The translations under genes were made by a program, and so were the position numbers. From assembly GCA_030697175.1 (NCBI GenBank), contig JAUYQR010000011.1:62001-126000 (forward strand): 64,000 nt of DNA, written 5' to 3'. Numbering within the stretch: position 1 is the stretch's first letter; each line of letters opens with the position of its first letter. The stretch is from Paracoccaceae bacterium. GTDB lineage: Bacteria; Pseudomonadota; Alphaproteobacteria; Rhodobacterales; Rhodobacteraceae. Shown piece after piece: positions 1-11,261 of the stretch. A model generated the notes under the pieces. It was given only the letters and a program-made list of their open reading frames with translations, was not told where the DNA came from and did not search any database.

Positions 1-941
1 CGGGCAAGGGTTCGCGTCTGGCCCAGCGCCTGCGGACAGCCCGGCGCTCCGGTGCAGGCGGTGACGCGCAGGAGCGGCTCTGCCGGATCGGTGACAAGTT
101 CCGCAATCGCCGGGATTTGCGTGGCCGCAGCGAGGAACAGCATCCGCCACGGCGTCGGGCGGAGTTCGTGGCCTAGGGCGGCCAGCGCGATCAGCGTCTC
201 GGCGCGCATCTGCCCGAAGGCCAGCGCGACCAGAACCCCCTCGGCGTGCGGGCCGGGGGCGGGCTGCGGCAAGGGCTGCGGCAAGGGCTGCGCGGGCGCG
301 GTGTCGCAGCCGGGTGGCACGACGCCCCGACCGATCAGCGCGGCCATCCGGCCACGGCCATCGGTCACGCCGCCGGATGCCGCGAACCACTGCGCAAGGC
401 TGACAGCATCCTGCGCCAGATCGTTCACGACGCGGCCCAAGCCATAACCGTCAGGCCGCAGGATCAGTTGCCCATCCGCCGCCCGCTCCACCCGGATGTC
501 CGCCGAAGCGCCCGACAGCACCGGACGCGGCCCGCAATCGAGCGCAAAGCCGAACTTGCCGGGCAGCGGCGGCATCTGTGCCAGCGCCGCGGTCAGCACG
601 GCGGTGAGGGCATCAATGTAGGACGACGCCGGGCGGAACGGCGTCACGATCAGGTTGCGAAGCTGCTCGGTTTCGATATCGGGGTCGATCAGGCCGTGGG
701 CGCGCAGATCCGCGATCAGCGGGCCATGCGAGGCTTCGGTGACGCCGCGCAATTGCAGGTTGGCGCGGGCCGAAAGGTCGATGATCCCGTTGCCATGCGC
801 CAAGGCGGCCCGCGCGATGGCTTCGGCCTGCGCGGGTGACAGCCGCCCGCCGGGGGGGCGCACCCGCACGATCAGCCCGTCGCCCGAGGCCATCGGGCGC
901 AAGGCACCGGGGCACCAGCCCTTGACCTGCCACGCGGTCAT
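1..941 (-). CDS. cobG: Precorrin-3B synthase CobG, 3' part cut by the window edge
   Basis: The minus-strand frame starting at 941 reads [17 protein letters not shown] and stays open to the window edge, about 313 codons. The family usually has about 400-460 residues, so the C-terminus is missing. It resembles the sirohaem and 4Fe-4S nitrite/sulfite reductase fold: an N-terminal ferredoxin-like half domain and, near the window edge, the cysteine motif [11 protein letters not shown]. CobG performs the oxygen-dependent step that makes precorrin-3B in the aerobic cobalamin pathway, in the cytoplasm. Its ATG overlaps the TGA of cobN (ATGA), so the two are translationally coupled under the upstream cobalamin riboswitch. 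[12 protein letters not shown] stretch, coded by a 12-bp repeat near 264-290, looks like a linker between domains. Confidence 0.88.
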   Translation of the reverse strand, partial: MTAWQVKGWCPGALRPMASGDGLIVRVRPPGGRLSPAQAEAIARAALAHGNGIIDLSARANLQLRGVTEASHGPLIADLRAHGLIDPDIETEQLRNLIVTPFRPASSYIDALTAVLTAALAQMPPLPGKFGFALDCGPRPVLSGASADIRVERAADGQLILRPDGYGLGRVVNDLAQDAVSLAQWFAASGGVTDGRGRMAALIGRGVVPPGCDTAPAQPLPQPLPQPAPGPHAEGVLVALAFGQMRAETLIALAALGHELRPTPWRMLFLAAATQIPAIAELVTDPAEPLLRVTACTGAPGCPQALGQTRTLA

Positions 942-3900
942 GCCAGCACCGCCGCGATGGAATTGCGCCGGGTCAGCCACAGCCCGGCATCGCGCAGGCG
1001 GCGGAACAGGTCTTCCATTGCCGCAAGGGCGGCAGGGTTTTCGCGGCAAAGAAACTCGCGCACGTCGTCACGGCCCAGCGTCGCGTCGTGGTAAAGGTCA
1101 AACAGATGCGGCGGCACCACCTGGGCCAGATGCGCGAAGGCGGCCATGTGGTCGAGCGTTGCGGCAATCTCGGCGGCCCCGCGGTAGCCGTGGTTCATCA
1201 TGCCCGAAGCCCAATCGGGGTTCGCGGCACGGGCGCGCACCACGCGGGCGATTTCCTCGGTGAGGGTGCGGGCGCGCGGGGTGTCGGGGCGCGTGGCGTC
1301 AAGGTGATAAAGCGTCGGTGCCTGCCCGCCAAGCCGCGCCACGGCGGCGGCAAAGCCTGCCTCGTGCGCGGCGTAATCGGCGGCCATCAGCACGTCGGTT
1401 TCCGGCAGGTCTTGCGGGTGGACGAAGGCATCCGCCGCCTTGACGCGCGCCTCGATGCCCGCGCGGTTCAGGGTGGATTGGCCGTCCGTCCCGATCGACC
1501 AGGCCGAGGCGCGCAGCCAAGCCTCGCCCGCCTCGGCCCGCGCCGCATCGGTGAAGGTGTCGGCAGCGGTGCCCATGCCAAGCCCGTATTGCCCCGGCTG
1601 CGGGCCAAACACCCGCGCGGCACGGGCGGCATAGGGATTGTCCTCGGCCGCCTCGTCGCGCAGGGCGAGCGCCTCGGCCCCCGCCTCGAACAGTTGCGCG
1701 AGGCCGGGGAATACGTCGCGGAACAGGCCCGAGACTCGCAAGGTAACGTCGATGCGCGGCCGCCCGAGCAGCGCCAGCGGAACGATCTCGAACCCCGACA
1801 CCCGCGCCGAGCCTTCGTCCCAGCGCGGACTGAGGCCGGCAAGGTGCAGCGCCATCGCGAACTCCTCGCCGGCCGTGCGCATGGTGGCCGAGCCCCAGAG
1901 ATCGACCACCAGCCCGCGCGGATAATCGCCGTGATCCTGCAGGTGGCGGCGGACCAGCTCCTCGGCCAGCTTGACGCCCTGCGCATGGGCATTGCGCGAT
2001 GGCACGGCGCGGGGATCGACGCTGTAAAGGTTGCGCCCGGTGGGCAACACGTCAGACCGCCCACGATAGGGCGAGCCTGCCGGGCCGGGCGGCACGCGGC
2101 GACCCGCCAGCGCGGCCAGCATCCCGTCGCGTTCACCGGCCCCCTGCCCCAGAACGTGCAGCCCGTGGCCGAACTGGCTTTCCTTGATGTCGCAGACAAA
2201 GCGGTCGATCCGGGTGATCGCCTCGGCTGGTGTCGCATCGGGCGGCAGGCCCAGATCGTCGGCCACGCCCGAGGCCAGCGCCTCGTCGCGGATCGCGGCG
2301 ACCAGCCGGTTGCGGCGGGCGGGGTCCAGCCCGTCGGCGGTGGAGTATTCATCGAGCAGGCGTTCCAGCCGACCCATCCCCTCGGGCAGCGAGGACGCCA
2401 CCATCGGCGGCGGCAGGTGTCCGAGGGTCAGCGCCCCGATGCGACGTTTGGCCTGCGCCGCCTCGCCGGGGTCATTGACGATGAAGGGGTAGATCACCGG
2501 CAGCGCGCCGATCAGCGCCTCGGGCCAGCAGGCATCGGACAGCGCCACGGATTTGCCCGGCAGCCATTCCAGCGTGCCATGCGCGCCCATGTGGACGAGC
2601 GCGTGCAGGCCCTGCGAACGCAGCCAGAGGTAGAAGGCGACGTAGCCGTGGCGGGGGGTGCGGCTCAGGTCGTGGTAATCGTCGTCGCGGCGGACAAGAT
2701 CGCCGCGTTCGGGTTGCAGCGCGATGAGCATATGGCCACGGCGGGTGGCGGCGAAGTGGAAGGCACCGTTACGGCAGGCGGGGTCGGCCTCCGGCTCGCC
2801 CCAGGCGGCCAACGCGGTCCGCAGCGGTTCGGGCAGCATGGCGAGGGCGGCGCGGTAGTCGGCCAGCGGCCACGCGATCGTGTCGCCGAGAGCTTGGGGA
2901 AGCGGCGAACCACCCGGAGCATCATAGCTGTCCTGCGCCAAGACGTTGAGCAGCGCCTCGGTCGAGGCCAGCGCATCCAGGCCGACGGCATGCGCCATCT
3001 GGTGCGCGCGGCCGGGATAGGTGGACAGCACCACGGCCAGCTTGCGCTCGGCGGCAGGGGTGGCGGCGAGGCTGTGCCACGCCCGGACGCGCGCCACCAC
3101 CGCCGCGATCCGCCCGGCCTCGGCCCGATGGCCAAAGCGGGAAAACTGCAGGTCGGGGTCGCGCTTGCCGGGGCTTTTGAAGCTGACGATGCCGGCAAAA
3201 AGCCGCCCGTCCACCTCCGGCAGAACCACATGCATCGCAAGGTCGGCGGGCGACAGTCCACGGTCCGAGGCGGCCCAGTCACGCTTGCGCGCGGTTGAAA
3301 GCGCCACCTGAAACGCCGGGCAATCGGCACCGTCGAAGGGGGTGCGGCCATCCTCGCCTTGCGCGGAAAACGCGGTGGCGTTGACGATGGCCACGGGCGG
3401 ATGTGCCGCGATGTGGGCGCGCAGCCAGCCGGCAACGCCCGGCGCCTTGAGGCTGGGGGCAAAGGCACCATAGGCGGCAAAACCCGCCTCGCGCAGCGCG
3501 GCGATCAGCGCATCGACCGGCGCGGTATCGCCAGCGGTAAGGTAGGAGCGGTAGAACGCGACCAGCACCGGACGATCCCCTGCCGGGGCCGCGACAACCC
3601 CGCGCGAGGGGTCGTAAAAGCCCATCTCGGGCACCGATTTGTCGCCAACGACCGGCCCGGCATAAAGCCCCGCCGCCAGCGCCAGTTGCGCCAGCGCCGC
3701 TTGCGCGGCGACCGCGCCCCCGGCATCGCACAGGTCTTGCAGACGTCGCAGCGTCGACACCGGCAGGGTCGACAGCGCATCAAGCCGCGCATCGGGCCTG
3801 CCGTCGGCGGGCAGCACCGCCAGCGCGATGGACTTCCTTCGCGCCAGATCCTGCAGGGCGGCGAGACCGTAGGGCCAATAGGCCTCGCCCCCGATCAGCC

Positions 3901-4153
3901 GCACGAGGATCGCCTTGGCGCCGTGCAGCGTCTTTTCGACATAGGTATCGACCGACAGGGGATGCTTCAGCGCGATGATGTTGCCCAGCCGCAGCGACGG
4001 CAGCCCCACCCGCCCGCGCTGCCACCCCGCCGCGAAGGCGCCAAGGTCGCTGTCGGAAAACGACAGCACCACCAGATCGGCCGGGTCTTGCCCCAGGTCG
4101 AACGGGGTTTCCGTTTCCTCCAGACCGTGGCTTTCGCGGAACACGACGTGCAT
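938..4153 (-). CDS. cobN: Cobaltochelatase large subunit CobN
   Basis: This 1071-residue protein inserts Co2+ into hydrogenobyrinic acid a,c-diamide, together with the CobS and CobT AAA+ subunits, in the aerobic cobalamin pathway. The CobN/BchH-type family motif [15 protein letters not shown] lies near residue 520, followed by a typical [19 protein letters not shown] block. It is somewhat shorter than the roughly 1250-residue classical CobN, mainly at the N-terminal side. It lies between cobW and cobG on the minus strand; cobG starts inside its stop codon. The 115-bp gap to cobW holds a GC-rich inverted repeat element. cobS and cobT are not in the window. Confidence is high because the whole length reads as one family. 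Confidence 0.95.
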   Translation of the reverse strand: MHVVFRESHGLEETETPFDLGQDPADLVVLSFSDSDLGAFAAGWQRGRVGLPSLRLGNIIALKHPLSVDTYVEKTLHGAKAILVRLIGGEAYWPYGLAALQDLARRKSIALAVLPADGRPDARLDALSTLPVSTLRRLQDLCDAGGAVAAQAALAQLALAAGLYAGPVVGDKSVPEMGFYDPSRGVVAAPAGDRPVLVAFYRSYLTAGDTAPVDALIAALREAGFAAYGAFAPSLKAPGVAGWLRAHIAAHPPVAIVNATAFSAQGEDGRTPFDGADCPAFQVALSTARKRDWAASDRGLSPADLAMHVVLPEVDGRLFAGIVSFKSPGKRDPDLQFSRFGHRAEAGRIAAVVARVRAWHSLAATPAAERKLAVVLSTYPGRAHQMAHAVGLDALASTEALLNVLAQDSYDAPGGSPLPQALGDTIAWPLADYRAALAMLPEPLRTALAAWGEPEADPACRNGAFHFAATRRGHMLIALQPERGDLVRRDDDYHDLSRTPRHGYVAFYLWLRSQGLHALVHMGAHGTLEWLPGKSVALSDACWPEALIGALPVIYPFIVNDPGEAAQAKRRIGALTLGHLPPPMVASSLPEGMGRLERLLDEYSTADGLDPARRNRLVAAIRDEALASGVADDLGLPPDATPAEAITRIDRFVCDIKESQFGHGLHVLGQGAGERDGMLAALAGRRVPPGPAGSPYRGRSDVLPTGRNLYSVDPRAVPSRNAHAQGVKLAEELVRRHLQDHGDYPRGLVVDLWGSATMRTAGEEFAMALHLAGLSPRWDEGSARVSGFEIVPLALLGRPRIDVTLRVSGLFRDVFPGLAQLFEAGAEALALRDEAAEDNPYAARAARVFGPQPGQYGLGMGTAADTFTDAARAEAGEAWLRASAWSIGTDGQSTLNRAGIEARVKAADAFVHPQDLPETDVLMAADYAAHEAGFAAAVARLGGQAPTLYHLDATRPDTPRARTLTEEIARVVRARAANPDWASGMMNHGYRGAAEIAATLDHMAAFAHLAQVVPPHLFDLYHDATLGRDDVREFLCRENPAALAAMEDLFRRLRDAGLWLTRRNSIAAVLA

Positions 4154-4180
4154 CGTTCAGGTTCCCCGTCGGGGCGCTGT

Positions 4181-4231
4181 GCGCAACCCCCCCCACCCCG
4201 GCCCTCCCCCACGATGGGGGGAGGGAGGCGC
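4181..4231 (-). repeat. G/C-rich intergenic palindromic repeat, copy 1
   Basis: Read on the minus strand, this cobW-cobN spacer contains CCTCCCCCCATCGTGGGGG followed by a G-run tail. The same design occurs at 41565-41610 on the plus strand after ctpA (CCTCCCCCTCGTGGGG plus a G-rich tail). Both copies lie just downstream of a gene on the transcribed strand, so they probably form mRNA hairpins. It belongs to the kind of short dispersed intergenic repeats common in alphaproteobacteria; the exact family cannot be named from the sequence alone. Confidence 0.6.
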
Positions 4232-4268
4232 CAACAGGCCAGCCGTGGTGCGGGCGCGGTTCACGTCG

Positions 4269-5303
4269 TCAGGCCCCCAGAACCTTGCGGATCGCGGCTT
4301 CGTCGATGTCGTCATGCTCGGCGATGACCACCAGTTGCGACCGGCGCGGAGTGCTGCCCCACGGCCGGTCATACTGCATCCGCACCCGGCCACCGACCGC
4401 CTGCACCAGCATCCGCATCGGCTTGCCCGCCACCGCGACATGGCCCTTCACGCGCAGGATCTGCTGCTCCTCGGCCAGCCGCACGATGGCGGCGGCCAGC
4501 GCCTCGGGGTCGGCCACTTCGGGCAGGTCGACGACAATGGTGTCGAAGTCGTCGTGTTCGTGATCGTCATGGCCATCGTGATGCGAGGGCCGCGCCGCCA
4601 GATCATCCTCGGCGGCGGCATTGAGGCCAAGGATCAGACGCGGGTCGATCACGCCTTCGGTCATCGCCAGCATCGGCACCGTTCGGGTCATCTCGGCCGC
4701 AATCATCGCGCGCGCGGTGGCAAGCCCGGTCTCACCGGCAAGATCCGCCTTCGACAGAAGGATCAGGTCGGCGCAGAGGATCTGGTCCTCGAACACCTCC
4801 GACAGTGGCGTCTCATGGTCAAGCGAGGGGTCGGCGGCACGCTGCGCATCGACGGCAGCGACGTCAGGCGCGAAGCGTCCCGCCGCCACCGCCTCGGCAT
4901 CGGCGAGCGCGATGACACCGTCTACCGTGATCCGGCTGCGGATCGCGGGCCAGTCGAACGCCTTGAGCAAGGGCTTCGGCAACGCCAGACCAGAGGTCTC
5001 GATCAGGATGTGATCAGGCCGGACCGGCATCGCCATCAAGGCCTCGATCGTCGGGATGAAATCGTCGGCGACGGTGCAGCAGATACAGCCGTTGGCAAGT
5101 TCGACGATGTTTTCCACCGGGCAGTTGGCATCGGCGCAGGATTTCAGGATGTCGCCGTCGACGCCCACGGTGCCGAATTCGTTGACGAGGATCGCCAGCC
5201 GCTTGCCCTGCGGGTTCTGCATCAGGTGACGGATCAGGGTGGTCTTGCCCGCACCCAGAAAGCCGGTGATCACGGTGACGGGGATCTTGGTCAGGTCGGT
5301 CAT
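4269..5303 (-). CDS. cobW: CobW-type GTP-dependent metallochaperone
   Basis: A 344-residue G3E-family GTPase. Walker A GFLGAGKTT is at about 14-22, the zinc/cobalt-binding CICC motif near 73-76, a SKAD base-recognition motif follows, and a His/Asp-rich metal-binding loop (HHDGHDDHEHDD) lies near 240. CobW proteins are thought to deliver Co2+ for corrin insertion, which fits its place just upstream of cobN. I chose ATG 5303 because the protein then begins MTDLTKIPVTVITG, as usual for the family. A longer in-frame start would only add shadow sequence from the upstream gene, whose stop overlaps this start by 4 bases. It is co-transcribed behind the cobalamin riboswitch at about 5768-5945. Confidence 0.94.
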   Translation of the reverse strand: MTDLTKIPVTVITGFLGAGKTTLIRHLMQNPQGKRLAILVNEFGTVGVDGDILKSCADANCPVENIVELANGCICCTVADDFIPTIEALMAMPVRPDHILIETSGLALPKPLLKAFDWPAIRSRITVDGVIALADAEAVAAGRFAPDVAAVDAQRAADPSLDHETPLSEVFEDQILCADLILLSKADLAGETGLATARAMIAAEMTRTVPMLAMTEGVIDPRLILGLNAAAEDDLAARPSHHDGHDDHEHDDFDTIVVDLPEVADPEALAAAIVRLAEEQQILRVKGHVAVAGKPMRMLVQAVGGRVRMQYDRPWGSTPRRSQLVVIAEHDDIDEAAIRKVLGA

Positions 5304-5680
5304 TCGGCAGCCTCTTGTGGGGGAAATTGCGGTGGGACGCGGGCGATGCTTTGCTTGCGGAAGATGACGGGCCGCTCGCGCCAGGGCACGATGCCATCGG
5401 AGGTGGCGGCGTATTTCGCGGCCCCGTCCAGAATGTCGGCGGCGTTCTCGGCCCCGAGGCGACCGTAGACGTAGGACCACGCACCCGGCATCGAAAGCGA
5501 CACCGCGCAGCCGGTGTTGCAGGCCGACAGACATTCGACCCCGACGATGCGGACTCCATCGGGCGCCCCAGCCGCCAGCAACGCCGCGTGCAGGTCGGCT
5601 CCCGGTGCAACCATGCCTTCGGGAACAGGCTCGCCCCGCTTGCAGGTGGTGCAGACATAAAGCGTGGCAGTCATGCCCAA
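5300..5680 (-). CDS. DUF1636 ferredoxin-like metal-binding protein
   Basis: A 126-residue protein with an N-terminal CTTCKRGE motif and a later CLSACNTGC motif, the four-cysteine pattern of the DUF1636 thioredoxin-like 2Fe-2S/metal-binding family that often accompanies cobW and cobN. Its function is not established; a role in cobalt handling or electron supply for corrin synthesis is inferred from the neighbourhood. ATG codons at 5680 and 5674 are both possible. The stop overlaps the cobW ATG by 4 bases. It is the first gene after the riboswitch, with an 88-base leader. Confidence 0.85.
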   Translation of the reverse strand: MGMTATLYVCTTCKRGEPVPEGMVAPGADLHAALLAAGAPDGVRIVGVECLSACNTGCAVSLSMPGAWSYVYGRLGAENAADILDGAAKYAATSDGIVPWRERPVIFRKQSIARVPPQFPPQEAAE

Positions 5681-5767
5681 TCCTCATTGGCATCGGGGAT
5701 GGGCCAGAGAAGGATGCGGCATCGCACCCATCTGCCGGTCGCGGAACACCCCGTCCGCCGGTTCAGT

Positions 5768-5945
5768 CACATGTGCTGGCAGGTCTCCCGGCTTGCGGAT
5801 TGAGGGCGGCTGCCCAACGGCCCCTCGCCTTCCCACGCTTGCGCGCAGTGGCGTCAGGGACCTTTCCGGTCACGGTCGCGGGGGCGGCTGCGCTTTGGGG
5901 GTTTCGCCCCTGTCGCATTCCCTCTTCGCCTGTCATAGACAGGAA
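5768..5945 (-). promoter_or_regulatory. Cobalamin riboswitch for DUF1636-cobW-cobN-cobG
   Basis: Read on the minus strand, the leader contains, in order, an AAGAGGGAATGCG block, a CGCCCCCGCGACCG block, the invariant GCCACTG box (complement at 5846-5852), GGGAAGGCGAG, and AAGCCGGGAGACCTGCC near 5780. These are the conserved segments of the adenosylcobalamin riboswitch in the usual order and spacing. In proteobacteria it normally blocks translation or causes termination when cobalamin is abundant. It lies just upstream of the DUF1636 start at 5680. Confidence 0.93.
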
Positions 5946-6002
5946 CCAACACGCATTCCACCTGCGCCATGACCGCCATCCTTGTCAAGGACACGACCGA
6001 CC

Positions 6003-6650
6003 ATGACCGATCCCCTACCGACACCCGGCACTGAACCTGACGCCGAAGCCGATCTGGCGCGGCACGCCTCGAAGATGGCCAAGAAGAAGGCCGCGCGCGA
6101 CAAGATCATGGCGGGAAAGGCGGGCGAGAAGGGGTTGATCATCGTCCACACCGGGGCCGGCAAGGGCAAATCCTCCTCCGGCTTCGGGATGATCCTGCGC
6201 TGCGTGGCGCATGGCATGCCCTCGGCGGTGGTGCAGTTCATCAAGGGCGCGTGGGACACCGGCGAGCGGCGGTTGCTGACCACGCATTTCGCCGACCTGT
6301 GCGAGTTTCACGCGATGGGCGAGGGCTTCACCTGGGAAACGCAGGACAAGACGCGCGACATTGCGGCGGCGCGGGCGGGGTGGGAAAAGGCCAAGGAACT
6401 GATCCGCAACCCCGAAATCCGCATGGTCTTGCTGGACGAGATCAACATTGCCCTGCGCTATGACTATCTTGATATCGACGAGGTTCTGGCCTTCCTCGCG
6501 ACCGAAAAACCACCGCTCACCCATGTGGTGCTGACCGGGCGCAACGCCTCGGAGAAACTGATCGAAGCGGCGGACCTTGTGACCGAGATGACGCTGGTGA
6601 AGCACCCGTTCCGCGCCGGCATCAAGGCGCAGGCTGGGGTTGAATTCTGA
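6003..6650 (+). CDS. cobO: Cob(I)yrinic acid a,c-diamide adenosyltransferase CobO/BtuR
   Basis: A 215-residue P-loop adenosyltransferase of the CobA/CobO/BtuR type, which transfers the adenosyl group of ATP to Co(I) corrinoids. The nucleotide loop GAGKGKSSSGFG lies near residues 46-57, followed by a VVQFIKGAW segment and LLDEINIALRYDY, all typical of the family. I chose ATG 6003 (MTDPLPTPG) over a TTG 21 bases upstream. The charged N-terminus (KMAKKKAARDK) is typical of alphaproteobacterial CobO. It is transcribed away from the riboswitch-controlled cobW operon; no riboswitch is seen ahead of it. A hairpin and a conserved 3'-end element follow. Confidence 0.95.
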   Translation: MTDPLPTPGTEPDAEADLARHASKMAKKKAARDKIMAGKAGEKGLIIVHTGAGKGKSSSGFGMILRCVAHGMPSAVVQFIKGAWDTGERRLLTTHFADLCEFHAMGEGFTWETQDKTRDIAAARAGWEKAKELIRNPEIRMVLLDEINIALRYDYLDIDEVLAFLATEKPPLTHVVLTGRNASEKLIEAADLVTEMTLVKHPFRAGIKAQAGVEF

Positions 6651-6661
6651 CCGGTGTAGAA

Positions 6662-6736
6662 GGGGGGCTGTCTGCCCCCCACGGCAACCGCGTCCCGCGG
6701 CCGCCTCCCCCCGAGGATACTTTCGCAGAGAGGAAG
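6662..6736 (+). terminator. 3'-end element of cobO: hairpin plus conserved tail
   Basis: Hairpin GGGGGGCTGTCTGCCCCCC at 6662-6680 lies 12 bases after the cobO stop. A conserved tail, GAGGATACTTTCGCAGAGAG, starts at 6713. The same hairpin sequence recurs on the transcript strand after the FAD oxidase at 34697, and the tail recurs after cobQ. There is no long U-run, so it may terminate weakly, process, or stabilise the transcript. Confidence 0.6.
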
Positions 6737-6887
6737 CCCGGACAGACAGGAGGTTCAGACGCCCCGTCCGAAGCGCACGGCCCCGGACAGGGCATCTTCC
6801 CCTCTGACGGTCATCGGCGTCCCCGCCTGTACCGCAGCCTCAGCTTGTGGCGAACCGGTTAACAAATCATTGCGGGATGCCTGCAAT

Positions 6888-6939
6888 CTTCCTCTCTGCG
6901 AAAATATCCTGCGGGGGTCCGGGGGTGCAAAACCCCCGG
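6888..6939 (-). terminator. 3'-end element of cobQ: hairpin plus conserved tail
   Basis: On the minus strand a perfect 7-bp stem (CCGGGGG/CCCCCGG, 6919-6939) with a TTTTGCA loop is followed by ACCCCCGCAGGATATTTTCG and the GCAGAGAGGAAG tail. It begins 17 bases past the cobQ stop, which fits a terminator for the btu-cobQ operon. Confidence 0.65.
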
Positions 6940-6955
6940 CGGGCGGGCGAAGGGC

Positions 6956-8403
<1,448 letters not shown>

Positions 8404-8407
<4 letters not shown>

Positions 8408-9480
8408 GACCGGCGCGCCATCAACCAGACGAAGAACACGCCACCCACAAGGCCGGTGACAATGCCGATCGGCATGTCTTCGGGCGCCATCACCACGCGG
8501 GCCACGGTATCCGCCCAGATCAGGAACACCGCGCCGAAGAGCGCCGAAAGGGGCAGCACCCGCGCGTTGTCGCCCCCGACGATCAGCCGCACCAGATGTG
8601 GCATCATCAGCCCGACAAAGCCGATGATCCCGGAAAACGCCACCATCACCCCGGTGATCAGCGCCCCCGCGACAAACACCGACAGCCGGAACCGCGCGAC
8701 CGGAATCCCGAGGCTCGCCGCTGTCTCGTCGCCAAGGCTCATCGCGTTGAGCGCCCCGGCGCGCGACCAGAGCCAGAGTCCGGCCGGGATCAGGACAAGG
8801 GTGGGAAACATCAGGTGCGACCATTGCGCAAGACCGAGGCCCCCCAGCATCCAGAACACCACCGTATGCGTGGCCTTCGGATCGCCAAGGAAGATCAGCA
8901 TGTTCGCCCCCGCCATGATGATGAAGCTGACCGCGACCCCCGCCAGCACCAGCCGGTCCGCCGTGGTTGCCCCCGCAAGCTGCGCCGCGGCCAGCACCAT
9001 CAGCGTGGCGGCCAGCGCGCCCCCGAACGCCATCAGCGGCACGGTCAGCACGCCAAGGAACAGCCCGGTGTGCAGCAAGGCCGCAATTGCCCCGAACGCG
9101 CCACCCGAGGAAATGCCCAGCAGATGCGGGTCCGCCAGCGGGTTGCGTGTCACCGATTGCAGCGCCGCGCCGGTCAGACCCAGCCCCGCGCCGACCAATG
9201 CCGCCAGCACGGCGCGCGGAAAGCGGATGTCCCAGACAATCGCCTCGCGCCCCGCCGTCCAGTCCGCCGCCACCCAGCCTGCCGCCACCCAGCCCGGGGC
9301 GAGGTGATGCAGCATCACCCCCCAGACCGTGCCAAGCGGCACCGACACCGCGCCCACCGAAACCGCCGCCATCACCGACAGCACCAGCGCGCCCAGAGCC
9401 ACCAGCCCCAGCCCCACGCGCCGCGACAGCCGCACGAGGCGGGGCCGCGCAGAAGAGGCAAGCGGCAGGTAGGCCATCAC
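8404..9480 (-). CDS. btuC: Corrinoid ABC transporter permease (BtuC/FecCD family)
   Basis: A 358-residue multi-pass inner-membrane protein of the FecCD family. Hydrophobic segments run through its length, with the family signature [20 protein letters not shown] near residues 78-97 and [15 protein letters not shown] after it. It pairs with the binding protein and ATPase encoded upstream. The family imports iron siderophores, haem or cobalamin; cobalamin is inferred from the cobalamin riboswitch leading the operon and from cobQ downstream. It overlaps both neighbours by 4 bases. Confidence 0.88.
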
Positions 9481-10406
9481 TTCGCCCAGAACCCGGCGAC
9501 CAGCTTTTCCACCGCGCGGATGTTGCGTGGCCCCGGCGTCGCCTCGACGTATTCCAGCACGACGTAGCGGTCGTTCTTTACCGCATCCATGCCTGCGAAA
9601 GCCGGGTTTTCCTCAAGAAACGCGATCTTCTGCTCGGCGGTCACGTCGCCGTAGTTGACGATCACGATCACCTGCGGATTGCGCTCCACCACCGGCTCCC
9701 AGGCCACGGCGGCCCAGCTTTTCTCCAGATCGTCCATGATGTTCACGCCACCCGCCGCCTCGATCAGCGCCGTGGGGATCGCGTATTTGCCGGCGGTGAA
9801 GGGGCTTTCCTCGCCGCTGTCATAGACGAACACCCTGAGCGGCGCAGACCGGTCCACCCCCGCCGTCACCTTTTCCAACCGGGCCTTGTAACCCGCCACC
9901 AGCGCCTCGGCCGTTTCGGACACGCCGAAGATCGTGCCAAGGTTCAACAGGTCGGCATACATGTCATCCATCGTCGACCGCGCCTTCGGCCCGACGAAGA
10001 TGCAGCTTTCGGTCAGTTCGTAGGTCTTGATCCCGAACGGTTCCAGCGTCTCGGGCGTGACCTCGCCGCCGACCTTCATGCCGTAATTCCAGCCGGCAAA
10101 GAAGAAATCCGCCTCGGCCCCGACCAGCACCTCCTTCGACGGATACTGCGCCGACAGTTCCGGCAGTTCGGCCACGCCCTCGCGCGCCTCGGGGTCCAGC
10201 GTCTTCCAGCCGGAAATGCCGGTATAGCCCACCATCCGGTCGCGCAGGCCCAGAACCAGCATCATCTCGGTCAGGTTGACGTCGTTGGAAATCGCGCGCT
10301 CCGGCGCTGCGTCGAACGTCACCTCGCGGTCGCAGCTTTTCACGGTCACGGGGAAGGCGGCGGCCACGTTGGCCGAGATCAGCAGGGTCAGAACAGCGAG
10401 TTTCAT
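9477..10406 (-). CDS. btuF: Corrinoid ABC transporter periplasmic binding protein (BtuF-like)
   Basis: A 309-residue class III solute-binding protein with an N-terminal signal peptide ([17 protein letters not shown], cleaved near 17). Two lobes joined by a helix are expected; the segment [19 protein letters not shown] is the usual start of the first lobe and [10 protein letters not shown] of the last. Sequence alone cannot separate cobalamin from siderophore binding in this family; the riboswitch and cobQ context favours a corrinoid. It shares a 4-base overlap with btuC and touches the ATPase gene by 1 base. Confidence 0.85.
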   Translation of the reverse strand: MKLAVLTLLISANVAAAFPVTVKSCDREVTFDAAPERAISNDVNLTEMMLVLGLRDRMVGYTGISGWKTLDPEAREGVAELPELSAQYPSKEVLVGAEADFFFAGWNYGMKVGGEVTPETLEPFGIKTYELTESCIFVGPKARSTMDDMYADLLNLGTIFGVSETAEALVAGYKARLEKVTAGVDRSAPLRVFVYDSGEESPFTAGKYAIPTALIEAAGGVNIMDDLEKSWAAVAWEPVVERNPQVIVIVNYGDVTAEQKIAFLEENPAFAGMDAVKNDRYVVLEYVEATPGPRNIRAVEKLVAGFWAK

Positions 10407-11224
10407 CAGGAACCTTGAAGTTGAAAGGAAAAACGTGGCGCGGGGCCGGACCTGTCCACCCGCGCCATGACGTTGAAGGCCGAAGCGATGTTGTCTTCCG
10501 ACAGGGCCATCAGCGGCGCGGCATCTGCCAGCACCCCGCCCTCGGACAGGATCATCACCCGATCGGCAAACTCTGCCGCCAGGGTCAGGTCATGCAATGT
10601 GGTGACGATCGCCAGCCCCAGCCCGCGCAACAGCGACAGCAGTTCAAGCTGGTGGCGGATGTCGAGGTGATTGGTCGGCTCGTCCAGGATCAGCACGCGC
10701 GGCTCTTGCGCCAGCGCCCGCGCCACCATCACCCGCTGACGCTCACCGCCCGACAGCGTGCCGAAGCGGCGGTCGGCAAAGGCGCCAAGGTCAAGCCGGG
10801 CGAGCGCCGCCTCCACCACCTCGGCGTCGCGCGCGCCAGCGCCATAGCCCATCCGGTGCGGCAGGCGGCCCAGCGTCACGATCTGCCGCGCGGTCAGCGC
10901 GAAATCGGTCGGCTGTTCCTGCAACACGGCGGCGACCACGCGCGCCACCTCCTGCGCCGGTCGCGCCCAAAGATCGCGGCCGTCCAGCAGCACCGCCCCC
11001 GCGCGCGGCGCGTGATAGCGGTAGAGCAGCCGCAAGAGCGTGGATTTGCCGGCCCCGTTGGCACCGCAGATCGCCAGCACCTCGCCCGACCCAAGCCGAA
11101 AGCTGATGTCGCGCAGGATATCGGGCCCGCGCTTCGGCCCCCAATGCACGCCCCGCGCTTCAAGCACAGGTGCGCCGCCGCCAGCCGCCAGATGCGAGGC
11201 CAAAGCCTGCGCAGACATGTTCAT
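10406..11224 (-). CDS. btuD: Corrinoid ABC transporter ATP-binding protein (BtuD-like)
   Basis: A 272-residue ABC ATPase: Walker A GANGAGKST at about 54-62, signature LSGGERQR near 153, Walker B RVLILDEPTNHLD, then the switch His in TTLHD. This is the FepC/BtuD type of importer ATPase. I chose ATG 11224, which has GGAAAGG about 7 bases upstream; a GTG at 11245 would add seven residues. It is the first gene of the operon after the second cobalamin riboswitch. Confidence 0.88.
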   Translation of the reverse strand: MNMSAQALASHLAAGGGAPVLEARGVHWGPKRGPDILRDISFRLGSGEVLAICGANGAGKSTLLRLLYRYHAPRAGAVLLDGRDLWARPAQEVARVVAAVLQEQPTDFALTARQIVTLGRLPHRMGYGAGARDAEVVEAALARLDLGAFADRRFGTLSGGERQRVMVARALAQEPRVLILDEPTNHLDIRHQLELLSLLRGLGLAIVTTLHDLTLAAEFADRVMILSEGGVLADAAPLMALSEDNIASAFNVMARVDRSGPAPRFSFQLQGS

Positions 11225-11261
11225 CGCATACCTTTCCCAGGACACCCCGCCCGGCGCGTTT

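Larger units (their letters stand above)
6651..6955. other. Convergent intergenic region holding two facing 3'-end elements
   Basis: This 305-base spacer separates the converging ends of cobO (plus) and cobQ (minus). No convincing gene is seen. It holds one 3'-end element for each transcript. The two 24-25 base tails, 6713-6736 and 6888-6912, are near-perfect inverted copies of each other (shared core TTTCGCAGAGAGGAAG). The middle, about 6737-6887, shows nothing recognisable. Confidence 0.8.

Noticed and set aside
1088-3298. 736-codon plus-strand open frame
   Set aside because: It lies wholly antisense to cobN, has no family resemblance and is rich in Arg, Gly and Gln, as expected of a shadow frame in GC-rich DNA.
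5301-5693. Longer CobW starting at 5693
   Set aside because: The extra residues are an out-of-frame reading of the DUF1636 gene; the family starts at MTDLTKIPVTVITG (5303).
10406-11224. Iron-siderophore rather than cobalamin transporter for the btuD-btuF-btuC genes
   Set aside because: The families overlap, but the consensus cobalamin riboswitch upstream and cobQ downstream favour corrinoid uptake. The alternative is kept only as lower confidence.
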